This document shows, piece by piece, positions 24,055 through 31,341 of a stretch of DNA of 48,367 bases. The position numbers and the translations under genes were made by a program. The stretch lies in contig NZ_CH724125.1 in NCBI RefSeq assembly GCF_000153345.1, positions 1,747,941 to 1,796,307 on the forward strand, written 5' to 3'. The stretch comes from Neptuniibacter caesariensis (GTDB lineage Bacteria; Pseudomonadota; Gammaproteobacteria; Pseudomonadales; Balneatricaceae). The notes beneath the pieces were generated by a model, which had not been told where the DNA came from, did no database searches, and worked only from the letters and a program-made list of their open reading frames with translations. Numbering within the stretch: the first letter of the stretch is position 1; each line of letters opens with the position of its first letter.

Positions 24055-25854
24055 AAGCAGTGACAGTACCTGCTGTGGCGCAGCGTTAGCCTGTGCCAGC
24101 ATTGCAGTACCCGCCTGCTGGAGTACCTGTGCTCGTGACAGTGCAGCAGATTCAGCAGCAAAGTCAGCATCTTCGATTCGTGAACGGGCAGCCGCTACGT
24201 TCTCAGATACGTTTGACAGGTTATTGATTGTGAAGTCCAGACGGTTATTGATCGCACCCAGATCACCTCGAGTAGCGTTGATTTCTTCCAGAGCGGAGTC
24301 AATGATACCGATAGCTTTCTGCGCACCCGCAGCAGTAGAGATGTCGATTGACGCGACACTACCCGCACCTTCAGAAGCATTTCTCTCCTGAAGACCTGTC
24401 AGGTTAAGAATTGCAGTTTCCTGAGTAGAGTTCAGATCACTTGCATACTCGATGGCAATTTCGTCACCACTTGCGGAACGAAGACCGATACCGCTTACAC
24501 CACCGGCACCAGAAGTATCACTTTCGAATGCAACAACACCAGTCTGATCAGACATTTTATTGATCGCTTCAACAGCAGCGTCAACAGTCAGCGCTTCAGT
24601 TGTACCACCAGTAATTTCACCGATTTCAACACCGTTGATGATCAAGTCACCAGCCTGAACAGTAGTACCACTCAGGTCTGCTGTGCCAGAAAGAGATTGA
24701 GATAATAAGTTACCGTTATCATCGCTCAGATCAATACCGATGTTGTCAGCAATATCATATGCAGCTGATGCGCCTGTACCTGCCTGCTCAATTTTAACAC
24801 CAGACTGATCAGCACTTGTGTCATTAACTACCAAAGAGAAGAACTGAGTATCTGTAGTAGTACCTGCAGACAGACCAAACGCTTCGTCTACACGACCCGC
24901 TGTATCTGCTACAGCGATAGAACCTGCGTTTTCAGCACGCAGAATCAGTTTTCCATCCTGGTTAACAGAAGCTTGTACTGTACCGCCTGCAACATCATTG
25001 ATCTTACTAACAAGATCATCCATGTTCTGAGTATCAGTGATAACGAAAGATGTAGCATCTTCAAAGTTGTTAGTAACAGTAATAGTTACTTCATCAGTAC
25101 CCGCAACCAGAACACCATCACCAACACCTGCTGATTCCCACTCAACCAATGTAGATACTTCAGCACCGTAGTCATTAATGTCTGCATTGATGCTGTCTAG
25201 CTGATCTTGAAGAATCGCTTCACCAGTCAGCGAGCTGATTGCCTGATCGTTAATAGTTAGCGCACCTGTACCAGTTGCACCAGTGATTGTTTCCAACACA
25301 CCAATAGCAGTAACAGCTTCACCGATGATAGTACCGCCAGAACCACCGATAGAACGTGAGTCCAGTGCACCAATCTCAAGGGCAATAGTTTCGTTCGCGT
25401 CAGCACCCGCCTGAAGATCAACGTTACCCAGCGTACCGTCCAGAATATTCAGGCCGTTGAATTTAGTTGTCTCAGAGATACGGTCGATCTCAGCAACCAA
25501 CTGTTGAACCTCAGCGTTCAGAGTGCCACGGTTACCTTCATCGTAAGTACCGTTGGCAGACTGAATAGACAGCTCACGCATACGCTGCAGGATGTTAGTT
25601 GTTTCATCCAATGCACCTTCAGCCGTCTGAATCAGAGAGATACCATCGTTTGCATTTCGGATCGCCTGGTCAAGACCACGAACCTGAGAAGTCATACGGT
25701 TAGAGATCGCAAGACCCGCCGCATCGTCTGCTGCAGAGTTGATACGCTTACCGCTGGTCAGACGCTCCATAGCCTGGTTTTGATCGCCCTGAGAGATCAT
25801 CAGGTTACGCTGAGCGTTCAGCGACATAATGTTTGAGTTAATTACCATTGCCAT
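24049..25854 (-). CDS. fliC: Flagellin FliC
   Basis: 601 residues. The N-terminal D0/D1 is classic (VINSNIMSLNAQRNLMISQG, LTSGKRINSAADDAAGLAIS), and the C-terminal D1/D0 ends with RSRIEDADFAAESAALSRAQ and VLSLLQ. The central region (about 180-500) is a long variable Thr/Ser/Ala-rich D2/D3 block, offering many sites for O-glycosylation by Maf. It is larger than typical Pseudomonas b-type flagellin (about 490). Ribosome site GAGGAG lies 8 bases before the ATG at 25854. Transcription comes from the sigma-28 promoter at 25959-25985 with a leader of about 100 bases. Only one flagellin gene is seen in the window. Confidence 0.96.
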   Translation of the reverse strand: MAMVINSNIMSLNAQRNLMISQGDQNQAMERLTSGKRINSAADDAAGLAISNRMTSQVRGLDQAIRNANDGISLIQTAEGALDETTNILQRMRELSIQSANGTYDEGNRGTLNAEVQQLVAEIDRISETTKFNGLNILDGTLGNVDLQAGADANETIALEIGALDSRSIGGSGGTIIGEAVTAIGVLETITGATGTGALTINDQAISSLTGEAILQDQLDSINADINDYGAEVSTLVEWESAGVGDGVLVAGTDEVTITVTNNFEDATSFVITDTQNMDDLVSKINDVAGGTVQASVNQDGKLILRAENAGSIAVADTAGRVDEAFGLSAGTTTDTQFFSLVVNDTSADQSGVKIEQAGTGASAAYDIADNIGIDLSDDNGNLLSQSLSGTADLSGTTVQAGDLIINGVEIGEITGGTTEALTVDAAVEAINKMSDQTGVVAFESDTSGAGGVSGIGLRSASGDEIAIEYASDLNSTQETAILNLTGLQERNASEGAGSVASIDISTAAGAQKAIGIIDSALEEINATRGDLGAINNRLDFTINNLSNVSENVAAARSRIEDADFAAESAALSRAQVLQQAGTAMLAQANAAPQQVLSLLQ

Positions 25855-25915
25855 GAGATTTTCTCCTCACAATCAGCCGAGTCTGACCGGCCGTAATAGA
25901 ATTTTTTGGCTATTC

Positions 25916-25945
25916 GGAACTCCCGGTTGAAGGGGTGGGAGAACC
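25916..25945 (-). other. Stem-loop in the fliC mRNA leader
   Basis: GG-AA-CTCCC pairs with GGGAG-AA-CC around a 12-base loop (plus-strand coordinates). This gives a 5-bp GC stem, a symmetric AA/AA internal loop and two more GC pairs, inside the transcribed leader between the sigma-28 promoter and the fliC start. It may control flagellin translation or stability, for example as a CsrA-type target; that is inference. Confidence 0.4.
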
Positions 25946-25958
25946 AAGCTTGAGTTAG

Positions 25959-25985
25959 TTATCGACCAGAGATAAAAACCCTTTA
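25959..25985 (-). promoter_or_regulatory. Sigma-28 (FliA) promoter of fliC
   Basis: On the minus strand TAAAGGGT-N11-GTCGATAA matches TAAAGTTT-N11-GCCGATAA with correct spacing, 6 of 8 in the -35 box and 7 of 8 in the -10 box. It lies 105 bp upstream of the fliC ATG. Confidence 0.92.
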
Positions 25986-26096
25986 GAAAAAAAATGATAT
26001 TTTTCCGAAACTTTCTTATCCAAGGCATTAACCTCTCGTTGCATTTTGTTATCGGCACAATCACACTGGACATTAGAAAATTTTTTCGAGGCCCCT

Positions 26097-26408
26097 ATGA
26101 AGAGTGTTAAAGAAAGATTAGCGACGGCTATTCAGCAATCTGAGCAGATGCTAGAACTGGCTAGAGAGGAAGAATGGGATAAGGTCGAGGAGATACAAAA
26201 GCAGCACTCTACTTTAATAACAGATTTAGCTTCAGCAAATTTCGAAGAAAATGATATTCATGATGCCCGCAAAGCAATTGAAAACATCCAGAAGCTAGAT
26301 CAGCAAACAGAAGCTCTCGCCCAAATACGTAAAGAACAGATCGTCAAAGAGAAACAGCAGCAGGATAAAGCTGACAAGATGAAGAAGGCTTTCGGCGCTT
26401 TTAAATAA
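26097..26408 (+). CDS. Small FliT-like coiled-coil protein divergent from fliC
   Basis: 103 residues, almost wholly helical and highly charged. An N-terminal helix (SVKERLATAIQQSEQMLELA) is followed by REEEWDKVEEIQKQHSTLI, which has the W-(x)n-E-x-Q-x(2)-L pattern of FliT export chaperones, and a Lys-rich coiled C-terminus. FliT binds FliD and regulators and is often next to fliS. Here a candidate stands apart, facing fliC. The ATG at 26097 has GAGG 5 bases upstream; the frame is open from 26046 but without a ribosome site. No sigma-28 match is clear on this strand. Function is by resemblance and position only; a generic coiled-coil protein is the alternative. Confidence 0.6.
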   Translation: MKSVKERLATAIQQSEQMLELAREEEWDKVEEIQKQHSTLITDLASANFEENDIHDARKAIENIQKLDQQTEALAQIRKEQIVKEKQQQDKADKMKKAFGAFK

Positions 26409-26422
26409 CACCCATATAAAAA

Positions 26423-26444
26423 GGCAGGAGGGGAACCTCCTGCC
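26423..26444 (-). terminator. Intrinsic terminator of the MMPL operon
   Basis: Perfect 9-bp stem GGCAGGAGG/CCTCCTGCC with a 4-base loop. On the minus strand it is followed by TTTTTATA, just after the MMPL gene stop. It may also block read-through from the convergent FliT-like gene, although no T run exists on that strand. Confidence 0.88.
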
Positions 26445-26453
26445 ATCTAATCA

Positions 26454-28823
26454 TTATGCTTTAACTTTCTTTTCCACTTCCCGGTTCTCCGGATGAAGCA
26501 AGCATGCAATCGCCGGCAGTAAAATCAATGCCCCCAACATATTCCAGATAAACATAAAGGTCAGCAGGATTCCCATATCCGCCTGGAATTTAATCGGTGA
26601 AAGAGCCCACAGCACAACACCAATTGCCAAGGTTAGCCCCGTAAAGGCCACCGACTTACCGGTACTCTGCAAAGTTTCGAGATAGGCCACCGACAGCGAA
26701 TGCCCCTGCTGCAAATAGGTCTGCATCTTGGAATAGATATAGATGCCATAATCAACACCAATCCCCACACCCAATGCAATAACGGGCAATGTCGCTACCT
26801 TAACACCAATTCCAAACTGGGCCATTAGAGCCTGACAGAGAATAGAAGTTAGCGCTAAAGGCGCAATGATACAGATAACGGTACGGATTGAACGGAAGGT
26901 CAGCAAACAAAGCAAACTCACTACAGTGTACACCCAGATCAACATCTCATATTGAGCAGTCTCAATCACTTCATTGGTAGCGGCCTCAAAACCGGCTTTA
27001 CCCGCAGCCATATGCAACTGAATCTCATCAGAAACATTTTCAGCCGCAAACGCTTCAACTGATGCTGTTACTGCCTTAAGCGTTTCCGCTTTGTGGTCAT
27101 CCAGGAAAATGATAACCGGTAATAGCGAACAGCTGCTATTCATAAGACCCGCTGGCACATAGGAGAGTGAAGCATTAATCACATATTGATTACGCAGGAC
27201 TGAACGCCACTTTAAGTTACCCTCATTCAAACCCGCCGTAACACGTTCAGAAACATCCACCAACGATATACTGGACTGCACACCCGGTACGTTCTGCAAA
27301 TAGAACTGAAAACGGTCCACCAGCGAGAGCGTTTCAAAACGACTGCAATATTCCTCTGGCGTGGTCACCATCACAACAAATACATCGCTTGAGGTAGAGT
27401 AGTTTTCAGTAACAAAATTATTGTCCAGATTGTAGCGAGAGTCCGCACGAAGCTCTGGCGCACCTTTGTCCAGGTCACCTATCTGCAACCCCTGACTTCC
27501 GTACAATCCGATAACTAACAAACCTAATGCAGTAGTCACTGCCACCGTAGCGCCGAATGGCTTGGAAAAGAAACTAAACAGATGCCAGTGTGAATTGGTT
27601 TTCTCAATACTGCGCTTCGCCTTCGCAATAGCATTGCGACCAACACCTACATAGCTCATTAATAAAGGAAGAATCATCAAGTTTGTCAGAACAATGACCG
27701 CCACACCTACCGATGCTGCAACAGCCAGATCCTGAATTACCTGGATCTCGATCACCATCAGCGTAATAAATCCGATACCATCTGATATCAAAGCAGTCAG
27801 GCCAGGAATATAGATAGTTTTGAAAGCATGCCTTGCCGCATCAACTTTATCCGCCCCTGTTGTCGCGGATTCCAGCGTGATGGTATTAACAATCTGAACC
27901 CCATGACTCACGGCTATAGCGAATACCAGGAATGGCACCAGCATCGAGTATGGATCAAGACCATACCCCAACAGGTTCAGCAGACCCAATTGCCATATAA
28001 CGGCAATAAAGGAGCACATCAACGGCACAAGCGTACCCATGACACTGCCTGAGTACATATAGAGCAGCACCATCGTCACAACAAAAGCCACGGCAAAGAA
28101 CAGTGCAACTTCCGATGCCCCTTCAATCAGATCACCGACTATTTTGGCAAACCCGGTAATGTGGATATCAATCCGATCATTTGAATACTTGTCGCGTACC
28201 AATGACTCCAACTGCTGAGAGAACTCTTGGTAATTCAGCTTCTCACCGGTCTCCGGATGCTTATCAAACAGCGGGACCTGAACCATTGCAGAGCGAAAAT
28301 CATTACCGACCAGGATTCCCACCTGCCCTGAACGCAGGATATTGATTCGTACCTGCTCTAGACTGGCCTCCGAGCCATCATACTTCGCGGGTATCACAGG
28401 GCCGCCAACAAAGCCCTCTTCTGTCACCTCAGTCCAGCGGACATTAGGCGTCCAGATGGACTTAAGCGCGGAACGATCAACGCCGGGAATATAAAAAAGC
28501 TCATCGGTAACTTTCTTCAGCGTCTCCTGAAACTCTGCACTAAAGATATCACCCTCTTTAGCCGCCACCACGACACGGATACTGTTACCTAACCCCGCCA
28601 GGTCATCTTTATACTTTATATAGTTCGCCACATAGGGATGATCAGAAGGAATCATCTTAACAAAGCTGGCGTCTGGCCTGATCTGTGTAGCCTGCCAAGC
28701 TAAAAAAGCCGTTGCAGCTAAGAAAGCAAGCAGCACAATACGGCGATAACCAAAGAGCACACCTTCAGCAAATTTTTCGCTGCTTAGAATTGGCCACAAC
28801 AGGATTGATGATATCTTTTTCAT
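26454..28823 (-). CDS. MMPL/RND superfamily transporter
   Basis: 789 residues with the RND layout. One N-terminal helix (IVLLAFLAATAFLAW) precedes a large periplasmic loop, then a block of five or so helices (about 225-400). A second helix precedes a second periplasmic loop, and a last block of helices (about 625-780) ends the protein. Motifs GIGVDYGIYIYSKMQ and AVSHGVQIVNTITLE resemble the proton-relay regions of HAE3/MMPL hopanoid-lipid type exporters. It probably moves lipids or hydrophobic compounds across the inner membrane. It overlaps the Ycf48-like gene by one base (TAATG), with GAGGGTGG upstream. Pairs of an MMPL transporter and a Ycf48-like protein are known in gammaproteobacteria, often with DUF1302/DUF1329 genes, which are absent here. 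The substrate is unknown. Confidence 0.83.
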   Translation of the reverse strand: MKKISSILLWPILSSEKFAEGVLFGYRRIVLLAFLAATAFLAWQATQIRPDASFVKMIPSDHPYVANYIKYKDDLAGLGNSIRVVVAAKEGDIFSAEFQETLKKVTDELFYIPGVDRSALKSIWTPNVRWTEVTEEGFVGGPVIPAKYDGSEASLEQVRINILRSGQVGILVGNDFRSAMVQVPLFDKHPETGEKLNYQEFSQQLESLVRDKYSNDRIDIHITGFAKIVGDLIEGASEVALFFAVAFVVTMVLLYMYSGSVMGTLVPLMCSFIAVIWQLGLLNLLGYGLDPYSMLVPFLVFAIAVSHGVQIVNTITLESATTGADKVDAARHAFKTIYIPGLTALISDGIGFITLMVIEIQVIQDLAVAASVGVAVIVLTNLMILPLLMSYVGVGRNAIAKAKRSIEKTNSHWHLFSFFSKPFGATVAVTTALGLLVIGLYGSQGLQIGDLDKGAPELRADSRYNLDNNFVTENYSTSSDVFVVMVTTPEEYCSRFETLSLVDRFQFYLQNVPGVQSSISLVDVSERVTAGLNEGNLKWRSVLRNQYVINASLSYVPAGLMNSSCSLLPVIIFLDDHKAETLKAVTASVEAFAAENVSDEIQLHMAAGKAGFEAATNEVIETAQYEMLIWVYTVVSLLCLLTFRSIRTVICIIAPLALTSILCQALMAQFGIGVKVATLPVIALGVGIGVDYGIYIYSKMQTYLQQGHSLSVAYLETLQSTGKSVAFTGLTLAIGVVLWALSPIKFQADMGILLTFMFIWNMLGALILLPAIACLLHPENREVEKKVKA

Positions 28824-29905
28824 TAGCGACCACCCTCAAGCTCAATACGCTTCACACCTGACTCACCCACAACAATCAGATTTCCTCCATGGTGCGCAAC
28901 CGAAGTAAATGTACGCAGCCCCTGAGCGCCCATCGCTACAAACTGGTTTCTATCCTGACGAATCAGTGCGCCTCCTTGCCCCACTAAAATCGCTTTGCCT
29001 TGGACAACCACCGCATCATTGATGGTCGAAGTTGAATTAAAGGCCTGATTTTCCCAGCTTCCATCCGCCATCTTTTTAAAGACATTACCGCGTAGACCCA
29101 TCAGGTAGATTGCATCTGACTCCACTGCTGAAAAGAATGAACCATCGTATGGCACATCTTCCTCGAGCCAACGACTACCCTGATCGGAACTTTTTAACAG
29201 AAGCCCAGCCTCACCCAGTAGATAAAGATCACCATTTTTTGCTTTAAAGAAAGCGTTAAAGTGCAAGCTATCCGGGTTAGGTAATTGATGCCCGATATAC
29301 TGCCAAGTTAGCCCCTGATCATCTGAGCGATAGAGCTGACCATAAGCTCCAATTGCAAACCCTATCTGCCCATTAAGAAAATGAATATCAAGTAACGGGG
29401 TTCCTGCCCCCTCTTCTAGCGCGACAGCGGCATCGTCAAATTTATATTCCAGCTCCTCAAGAGCATCAAGATTATCCGGTTCTTTTGCTGCCAGTTCAGT
29501 CAAAGCGTTTTCAATGGCATTCATTCGAATCTTATTCAACGCATTTCCGTCTGTAACCTTAACCCAGCTTTTGCCCGCATCATCAGTTTTAAGAATCACT
29601 GCATCATGACCGACTGCCCAGCCTTTTTGATTATCAAAAAAGTGCACCGAGGTTAACATCGAACTAACCGGCACATCGGCCTGATTCCAGCTAAGCCCAC
29701 CGTCATCAGAGAAGATAATCAACCCATGTTCACCGACAGTTACCAATCTTGATCCCGCTCTATCGATAGAGATCAGAAGCATCCTTTCAGGAGAAACCTG
29801 ACTTATAGCAGGTGTATCTAGGCGATCAGAATTAGCTGTTGCAATAACAGAAGCAGAAAAAAGCAAGGCGATAAAAAGCCTGGCAGAGAAAGCACGTATC
29901 AGCAT
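28823..29905 (-). CDS. Ycf48-like (BNR-repeat beta-propeller) exported protein
   Basis: 360 residues with an N-terminal signal peptide (RLFIALLFSASVIATANS). Repeated BNR/Asp-box units follow: IIFSDDGGLSWNQADVP, ILKTDDAGKSWVKVTD, LYRSDDQGLTWQYIG and LLKSSDQGSRWLEEDVP, each with GWAVG/GFAIG-like neighbours. This is the Ycf48/photosystem-II-stability-factor-like seven-bladed fold. In a non-photosynthetic bacterium it is probably a periplasmic partner of the coupled MMPL transporter. The promoter should lie in the 250-bp divergent gap shared with the ferritin unit. The role is inferred from linkage. Confidence 0.82.
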   Translation of the reverse strand: MLIRAFSARLFIALLFSASVIATANSDRLDTPAISQVSPERMLLISIDRAGSRLVTVGEHGLIIFSDDGGLSWNQADVPVSSMLTSVHFFDNQKGWAVGHDAVILKTDDAGKSWVKVTDGNALNKIRMNAIENALTELAAKEPDNLDALEELEYKFDDAAVALEEGAGTPLLDIHFLNGQIGFAIGAYGQLYRSDDQGLTWQYIGHQLPNPDSLHFNAFFKAKNGDLYLLGEAGLLLKSSDQGSRWLEEDVPYDGSFFSAVESDAIYLMGLRGNVFKKMADGSWENQAFNSTSTINDAVVVQGKAILVGQGGALIRQDRNQFVAMGAQGLRTFTSVAHHGGNLIVVGESGVKRIELEGGR

Positions 29906-30107
29906 AAGGACCCAATTGTTATTTTTCTCAGGGGATATTTAACACTAAAGCATGGAGCAACACCTTGAATACAACAATAACATCACTCCCCACAATTACT
30001 AACAATATCCGTCAGAGCATAACTAAAGCAGCTGAAATTCTATTCATAAGAAAACCAACCGCCACTACCGGACGCAATAAATCGTTCATATAGATTACAA
30101 GACGTTC

Positions 30108-30139
30108 AAGATTGATTATCATTAACATAAAAGTATAGT
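30108..30139 (+). promoter_or_regulatory. Promoter with Fur-box-like site upstream of small Cys protein and ferritin
   Basis: At 30108-30126 the 19-mer matches the Fur consensus GATAATGATAATCATTATC at about 14 of 19 positions, with GATTATCATTAAC in the second part. It overlaps a -35 TTGATT (30112-30117) set 16 bp from a -10 TATAGT (30134-30139). The first gene starts at 30156. The matches are visible; iron control is inferred and fits ferritin downstream. Confidence 0.55.
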
Positions 30140-30155
30140 TCAGACATGGCGAGCC

Positions 30156-30314
30156 ATGAGCAAAACCAAATCGCTTTGCAAATTTAAGAGATCAGATATT
30201 GAAGATCATTTCAAAGAGCTCTCGAAAGAGGTCCGTTCTAGTAAATATCTGTGTCTCAAATGCGCCCGATCCGCAGAAAGTAAGAAAAGGCTATGCAAGC
30301 CCGCCAGCATTTAA
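30156..30314 (+). CDS. Small four-Cys (zinc-knuckle-like) protein, 52 residues
   Basis: An ORF opening MSKTKSLCKFKRSDIEDHF and ending CKPASI. Cys8, Cys33, Cys36 and Cys47 are arranged C-x24-C-x2-C-x10-C, suggesting one metal site. It is rich in Lys/Arg. It lies between the Fur-box-like promoter and ferritin. It overlaps the open N-terminal extension of the ferritin frame, which supports the downstream ferritin start at 30344. The ribosome site is weak (GGCGAG). I believe similar short Cys4 proteins occur in other gammaproteobacteria but cannot verify this here. Function unknown; possible iron or zinc binding, or a nucleic-acid-binding role. Confidence 0.65.
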   Translation: MSKTKSLCKFKRSDIEDHFKELSKEVRSSKYLCLKCARSAESKKRLCKPASI

Positions 30315-30343
30315 AAAGTTTCTACATCAATAAGGATGACTCA

Positions 30344-30874
30344 ATGCTTAGTTCAGCAATGCTTGAAAGACTAAATGAACAGATCAATTTGGAGTTCTTC
30401 TCCTCAAACCTGTATCTACAAATGGGTGCATGGGCAGAATCCAAAGGCTACGAAGGCTGTGCCGAGTTCCTTTACAAGCATGCCGACGAAGAGATGTCGC
30501 ACATGAAACGCCTTTTCACTTACGTGAATGAAACAGGCGCAATGGCTACTATTGGTAGCATTGAAGCACCGGATGCGGAATTTGAGTCTATCCGTGACCT
30601 GTTCGAAAAAGTCTACGAACATGAGTGCTTTATTACGAAAAAAATTAATGATTTAGCTCACACTGCATTCAGTAACCAGGATTACTCAACCTTTAGCTTT
30701 CTACAGTGGTATGTCGCGGAGCAACATGAAGAGGAAAAACTCTTCAACGGCATTTTAGACAAAATTAAAATTATCGGGGAAGATGGCAAAGGGCTATTCT
30801 TTATCGACAAAGAGATTGGTGAGCTTGCGAAAAACGGCTCAGGCGGGAGCATAATGGACGCCCCTGCAGAGTAA
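30344..30874 (+). CDS. ftnA: Non-heme ferritin
   Basis: 176 residues opening MLSSAMLERLNEQINLEFFS, with ferroxidase-centre ligands recognisable: Glu in NLEFFSSNLY, Glu and His in HADEEMSHMKR, Glu in VYEHECFITKKI and Gln in WYVAEQHEEEKLF. Length matches bacterial FtnA (about 165-180). It oxidises Fe(II) and stores ferric mineral in a 24-subunit cytoplasmic shell. The start at 30344 has AAGGA 7 bases upstream and the family opening; the frame is open from 30293 but that part overlaps the small Cys protein. Iron control is suggested by the upstream Fur-box-like site. Confidence 0.93.
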   Translation: MLSSAMLERLNEQINLEFFSSNLYLQMGAWAESKGYEGCAEFLYKHADEEMSHMKRLFTYVNETGAMATIGSIEAPDAEFESIRDLFEKVYEHECFITKKINDLAHTAFSNQDYSTFSFLQWYVAEQHEEEKLFNGILDKIKIIGEDGKGLFFIDKEIGELAKNGSGGSIMDAPAE

Positions 30875-30969
30875 ACCAACAAAACATTTAAAATCAAAAG
30901 GTTATGGGAACTGCTTGGCAAAGCACAGTAAATTATTTAAAAAAACACCTGTTTTTTATTAATTTTTAT

Positions 30970-30996
30970 TAAAGTTAATTCTTTACTGTCCGATAT
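30970..30996 (+). promoter_or_regulatory. Sigma-28-type promoter upstream of the small Cys-rich gene
   Basis: TAAAGTTA-N11-TCCGATAT matches the sigma-28 consensus TAAAGTTT-N11-GCCGATAA at 7 of 8 and 6 of 8 positions with exact spacing. It lies 50 bp before the GTG start at 31046, with a strong ribosome site between. It is far from other flagellar genes on this strand, so the downstream gene may belong to the FliA regulon. Confidence 0.7.
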
Positions 30997-31045
30997 TTAA
31001 CCGAAAGTAGCCTCTCATAACCTGACTCAGGGAAGGAGATTGATT

Positions 31046-31255
31046 GTGAATACCGATTGCGTACATTGCTTTGAACTTATCCAGACGGGCAAGGAACACC
31101 CACAGCTTACGACAGTGAGTGATCTGGGCAACTCTCAGATCTGCAAATGCGGAAACTGCGGTGCCATGTTAATGAGCACAGCAGATACATGGGAGATGGT
31201 GATCAAGGGCTCAGTCGCCAGACATCATAAACGCAATAAGCGGAATGCTGCGTAA
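31046..31255 (+). CDS. Small Cys-rich zinc-ribbon-like protein
   Basis: 69 residues from the GTG at 31046, which has GGAAGGAG 7 bases upstream. The TTG at 31040 is too close to that site. Cys5-x2-Cys8 and Cys33-x-Cys35-x2-Cys38 (ICKCGNCG) form a zinc-ribbon-like pair of knuckles, and the C-terminus is basic (HHKRNKRNAA). I do not recognise a named family. The sigma-28-type promoter just upstream predicts late flagellar timing. A sigma-54 activator gene follows 86 bp later in the same direction. Possible roles are a small regulator or adaptor of motile cells; no function can be assigned. Confidence 0.7.
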   Translation: MNTDCVHCFELIQTGKEHPQLTTVSDLGNSQICKCGNCGAMLMSTADTWEMVIKGSVARHHKRNKRNAA

Positions 31256-31298
31256 GGATTAACCGATCTGTAAAATAGCTTGGCAGCAAGTCCATCAG

Positions 31299-31335
31299 AG
31301 CGTAGTTTATCTTTACCCAAGCCAAGGTCTACGCT
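31299..31335 (+). other. Hairpin just before the sigma-54 activator start codon
   Basis: Perfect 7-bp inverted repeat AGCGTAG/CTACGCT with a 23-base loop, ending 6 bases before the ATG at 31342. If the stem forms in mRNA it would crowd the ribosome site and could regulate translation. Confidence 0.35.
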
Positions 31336-31341
31336 TTAAAG

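Noticed and set aside
25971-26000. Possible plus-strand sigma-28 promoter for the FliT-like gene
   Set aside because: The TAAAAACC-like box lacks a proper CCGATA partner at 11-bp spacing; the real match is on the minus strand for fliC.
30293-30343. Ferritin N-terminal extension of 17 residues
   Set aside because: It lacks a ribosome site and family similarity, overlaps the small Cys protein, and a good site precedes the ATG at 30344.
30940-30960. Terminator after ferritin (AAAAAAC/GTTTTTT repeat)
   Set aside because: The stem is almost entirely A-T and too weak to call a terminator with confidence.
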